Notes under the pieces: model-generated | What the model saw: only the letters and a program-made list of their open reading frames with translations | Database searches by the model: none | What the model was told of the DNA's origin: nothing | Shown: piece by piece, positions 61,598-64,000 of the stretch | Numbering within the stretch: the stretch's first letter is position 1 | Layout of the letters: each line of letters starts with the position of its first letter | Program-made: the position numbers and the translations under genes | DNA from: RYN-230 sp036497945 | Lineage (GTDB): Bacteria > Actinomycetota > Actinomycetes > Streptosporangiales > Streptosporangiaceae | Direction of reading: 5' to 3' | Assembly: GCA_036497945.1 (NCBI GenBank) | Contig: DASXIN010000198.1 | Coordinates: 1-64,000, forward strand | DNA: 64,000 nt

Positions 61598-63636
61598 TGG
61601 CGAAGCAGGCCGTGGCCTCCTACCGTAGACGTGGGGCGCACGCGGCTGCCCGCAAGCCCGCCGCGCCCGACGTCTCAGTCAAGCGTGATCCGCAGCCTGC
61701 CGTCGGCGGACACGCACCGCGCAGCGGCGGCGCCGGGGGAGTAGTGAGCGGCCTGCGCTCGAGGTCGCGGCAGCTGAAACTGGGGGCTGCCGGACTGGCG
61801 TGTGCCCTCTTGGTGGCCGGCGTCGCCACCGGAATCGCCGGCGGGGAGCCGTCCGCCGAGCCGGCCGCGCAGAACTTCCTGCTGGCCTGGGCGCAGGGCC
61901 AGTACAAGGAGGCGGCCGCGCTGACCACTGGGCCGCCCGGGCCGGTGACCACCGCGCTGCGCACCGCCTACCAGCAGCTGGGCGCGGCCGCCTACTACCT
62001 GTCGATGGGGCGGGTCAGCCAGCATTCCGGGGTCGCGACGGCCTATTTCCAGGCGTCGGTGGATCTGGGCCAGGACGGGGCGGCCTGGGACTATCAGGGT
62101 CATTTCACGCTGCGCAAGGTCGCCGGATCCTGGAAGGTGGTGTGGAGCCCGGCGGTGATCCACCCCGGGCTGCGCCAGGGCGAGCGGATGGCCGTGGTGA
62201 CCCGGATGCCGAAGCGGGCGGGGGTGCTCGACGCGGGCGGCGGCTCGCTGATCCGGCTGTCCGCGGCGTGGATCGCCCAGGTGCGCCCGGGCCAGCTGAG
62301 CAACCCGGAGGCCACCGCCAGCGCGTTCGCCGATGCCACCGGGCTGGACGAGGAGCAGGTGCTCAGCGTGATCCGCGCGGCGCCGCAGTCGGCGCCGCTG
62401 TCCCTGCTGACCCTGGCGCCGTCCGCCTTCCACAAGCTGCGCCGCAAGCTCGACCGGGTGCCCGGGCTGACCATGCGCCGGGTGTCCCGCCGCCTGTTCA
62501 GCAGCGTGGCCAGCGACGTGACCGGGTCGGTCGGCACCGAGATCGCCCCAGCCCTGCAGGAGCAGGGCATCGCCTACCGGCCGGGCACCACGGTGGGCGT
62601 GTCCGGGCTGCAGCAGGTCTACCAGCGGATGCTGGCCGGCACGGCGCAGACCGAGGTGGTGGCGGAGAACGCGGCCGGCCACGTGTCCGTGCTGAAGATG
62701 TGGGACGGGCAGCGCGGCACCCCGGTACGCACCACCATCGACGGCGGTGTGCAGACGGCCGCGGACCGGGCACTGGCCGGCCAGTCGTCCGCCGCGGCCA
62801 TCATCGCCGTGCAGGCGTCCAACGGGCACGTGCTGGCCGTGGCCAACCGGAACGCGGCCGGGGCCCCCAAGATCGACCCGCTGAACGGCCAGTTCCAGCC
62901 GGGGAACGCGTTCACCATCGTGTCCACCGCCGCGCTGCTGTCCGGCGGCCGGGTGTCGCTGGACACGCCGATCCCGTGCCGGGCCAGCACCAACGTGGGC
63001 GGCAAGACGTTCAGCAACGTGCCCGCCGCGCCCCGGCTCGGCGCGACGCCGCCGTTCAGCAGCGACTTCGAGCAGTCCTGCGGGACCGCGTTCACCACCC
63101 TGTCGCTCGGCCTGACCGGGTCCAAGCTGGCTACCAGCGCGTCGAACTTCGGGCTCGGCCTGGACTGGCGACTGCCGCTCAGCGCGTTCACCGGGTCGTT
63201 CCGGGCCGCGGTGACCCAGGCCGGCCTGGCCGCGAACACGGTCGGCCAGCAGGGTGTCGAGGTCAGCCCGCTGAACATGGCCCTGGTCGCGGCGGGCGTG
63301 GACGCGGGCACCTGGCACCCGCCGGTGCTGGTCACCTCGCCGCCTGACCCCGGGCTGAGCCCACGCGCGGTGGCCGGCGCGCAGACCGTGGGGGCGCTGC
63401 GCCAGCTGATGCGGGCGGTGGTGACCAACGGCGCCGCGCGGTCCGCCAACCTGCGCGGTGTCCCGGTGTCCGGCCAGGTCGGCACGGCCCAGGTCACCCC
63501 GGGCAGCAAGTGGTGGGCCCACTGGTTCGTCGGGTACCGGGGCGGTGTGGCGTTCGCCGTGCTGCAGCTGACCAAGGGCTCCGGCGGCTCGGCCGTCCCG
63601 CTGGGCCGGTCATTCCTGAGTGGTATGGGCGGTTAA
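61597..63636 (+). CDS. Penicillin-binding-protein homologue lacking catalytic residues
   Basis: 679 residues. Basic N terminus, one membrane helix (about 62-82), a MecA_N/NTF2-like domain (AAQNFLLAWAQGQYKEAAAL), a dimer domain (MAVVTRMPKRAGVLDAGGG) and a transpeptidase-like domain. All three transpeptidase motifs are lost: SxxK is N437-A-F-T440 (PGNAFT where active members read PGSTFK), SxN is S494-C-G496, and KTG is Q627-V-G629. The domain is otherwise intact, long and in frame, so it is a pseudoenzyme, not a pseudogene. Coupled to smpB. A scaffold or wall/antibiotic-sensing role is inference. Confidence 0.9.
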   Translation: MAKQAVASYRRRGAHAAARKPAAPDVSVKRDPQPAVGGHAPRSGGAGGVVSGLRSRSRQLKLGAAGLACALLVAGVATGIAGGEPSAEPAAQNFLLAWAQGQYKEAAALTTGPPGPVTTALRTAYQQLGAAAYYLSMGRVSQHSGVATAYFQASVDLGQDGAAWDYQGHFTLRKVAGSWKVVWSPAVIHPGLRQGERMAVVTRMPKRAGVLDAGGGSLIRLSAAWIAQVRPGQLSNPEATASAFADATGLDEEQVLSVIRAAPQSAPLSLLTLAPSAFHKLRRKLDRVPGLTMRRVSRRLFSSVASDVTGSVGTEIAPALQEQGIAYRPGTTVGVSGLQQVYQRMLAGTAQTEVVAENAAGHVSVLKMWDGQRGTPVRTTIDGGVQTAADRALAGQSSAAAIIAVQASNGHVLAVANRNAAGAPKIDPLNGQFQPGNAFTIVSTAALLSGGRVSLDTPIPCRASTNVGGKTFSNVPAAPRLGATPPFSSDFEQSCGTAFTTLSLGLTGSKLATSASNFGLGLDWRLPLSAFTGSFRAAVTQAGLAANTVGQQGVEVSPLNMALVAAGVDAGTWHPPVLVTSPPDPGLSPRAVAGAQTVGALRQLMRAVVTNGAARSANLRGVPVSGQVGTAQVTPGSKWWAHWFVGYRGGVAFAVLQLTKGSGGSAVPLGRSFLSGMGG

Positions 63637-63786
63637 GGCCCCGACCCTGCCGGTCGACCCCCGCGGGATGCCCAGGGGCTGGAATTCGGGTTGGCCTCCG
63701 GGTGTTGACTCCAGTACCGTCGTGAGTCACCGTGTTCTGATCGGCTGGCTCACGGCAGTTTGACAACTCCACAAGGGTTACCCACA
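63637..63786 (+). promoter_or_regulatory. ssrA upstream region
   Basis: Non-coding. Contains TTGACT (63705-63710) and TTGACA (63760-63765). The latter is too close to the mature 5' end for a full -10, so the transcript may start further upstream and be trimmed by RNase P. No certain -10 seen. Confidence 0.35.
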
Positions 63787-64000
63787 GGGGGTGACTGGCT
63801 TCGACTTCAGTGGTTGAGCTAGGGGAAGCGAGCCGAGGACGGCGGACATAACCTCGTTAATACTGTGACCGCACATTAATAAGTGCCAATGTTAAGCGCA
63901 CTCACCTCGCCCTCGCGGCCTAAATAACCGCGAGCTAGGGGTTGTCAGCCCGGGAACGCCTCCGGCCCGGTGTCTGGCATCAGCTAGGAGGATCAACCGG
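63787..64000 (+). ncRNA. ssrA: Transfer-messenger RNA (ssrA), 5' part; 3' end beyond the window
   Basis: Begins with GGGGGTGACTGGCTTCGAC, the tRNA-like 5' end and D-arm analogue of tmRNA, then stem/pseudoknot sequence and a tag reading frame at 63885-63923. The tRNA-like 3' half with the T-loop and CCA end is not reached by base 64000. Acts with SmpB to free stalled ribosomes and tag the partial protein. Confidence 0.9.
63885..63923 (+). other. tmRNA tag reading frame, encodes ANVKRTHLALAA
   Basis: Resume codon GCC at 63885, then 12 codons (A N V K R T H L A L A A) and TAA. With the alanine from tmRNA itself the degradation tag is AANVKRTHLALAA. The ALAA end is the protease signal; the ANxKR beginning resembles Streptomyces tags. 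Confidence 0.85.

Overview
The window is a 64-kb piece of a GC-rich actinobacterial chromosome. Support for that comes from very high G/C at third codon positions and many GTG/TTG starts. Further support comes from lineage-typical families: DUF3117, DUF3107, DUF6758, DUF6912, DUF574 methyltransferase, XRE-DUF5753 with DUF397, and 7Fe ferredoxin FdxA. The proteolysis tag in tmRNA also begins ANxKR and ends ALAA, as in Streptomyces. Together these suggest a filamentous, Streptomyces/Streptosporangium-like lineage; species cannot be read from the sequence. Nearly all of it is coding, with no rRNA, tRNA, transposase, integrase or CRISPR array.

Layout. 0-6.8 kb (mostly minus strand): ornithine aminotransferase and dimethylargininase, a divergent cysteinyl-tRNA synthetase-like protein, a Uma2-type nuclease, dapC-fdxA, and a secreted lysozyme-like protein. 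6.9-20.5 kb follows an order also known from Mycobacterium and Streptomyces (LOG protein, DivIVA-like protein, tag, DUF3117, O-methyltransferase, sigE-rseA, tatB, mrp). It is interrupted at 8.9-13.5 kb by an accessory block: DUF574 methyltransferase, DUF397-like protein, WhiJ/AbaA-like XRE regulator with DUF397 partner, RsbW-like ATPase, and enoyl-CoA hydratase. A sigma-E regulator of RseB type sits where HtrA is found in mycobacteria. 20.5-31.5 kb: a decayed citrate-lyase-type gene, NUDIX, PHP, metallo-beta-lactamase and RecB-like enzymes, then the conserved group RhlE helicase / ferritin-like protein / DUF3107 / TetR, and an FAD oxidoreductase coupled to a tiny acidic protein.

31.6-44 kb: Ku; a tightly overlapping operon for amino-sugar use (aldo-keto reductase, nagA, SIS isomerase, HAD phosphatase); furA-katG for peroxide defence; Vsr endonuclease without a neighbouring methylase. 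44-58 kb: a PadR-MFS efflux pair behind a 26-bp palindrome that contains an IdeR/DtxR-like iron box, then pruA, chromate transporter, acetoacetyl-CoA synthetase, tryptophan 2,3-dioxygenase and the 180-kDa NAD-glutamate dehydrogenase. With rocD and ddaH at the other end of the window these feed arginine, ornithine, proline and tryptophan carbon into central metabolism. 58-64 kb: prfB, a 59-aa zinc-ribbon membrane protein, ftsE-ftsX, smpB, a penicillin-binding-protein homologue that has lost all three catalytic motifs, and the 5' half of ssrA (tmRNA), cut by the window end.

Most unusual points: the pseudo-transpeptidase between smpB and ssrA; RF2 with SKY in place of the SPF stop-codon-reading tripeptide; the iron-box palindrome before padR; three separate in-frame 15-bp tandem repeat arrays in unrelated proteins; rare start codons (CTG for dapC, ATT for a HAD protein); and several enzyme homologues whose textbook catalytic residues are replaced.
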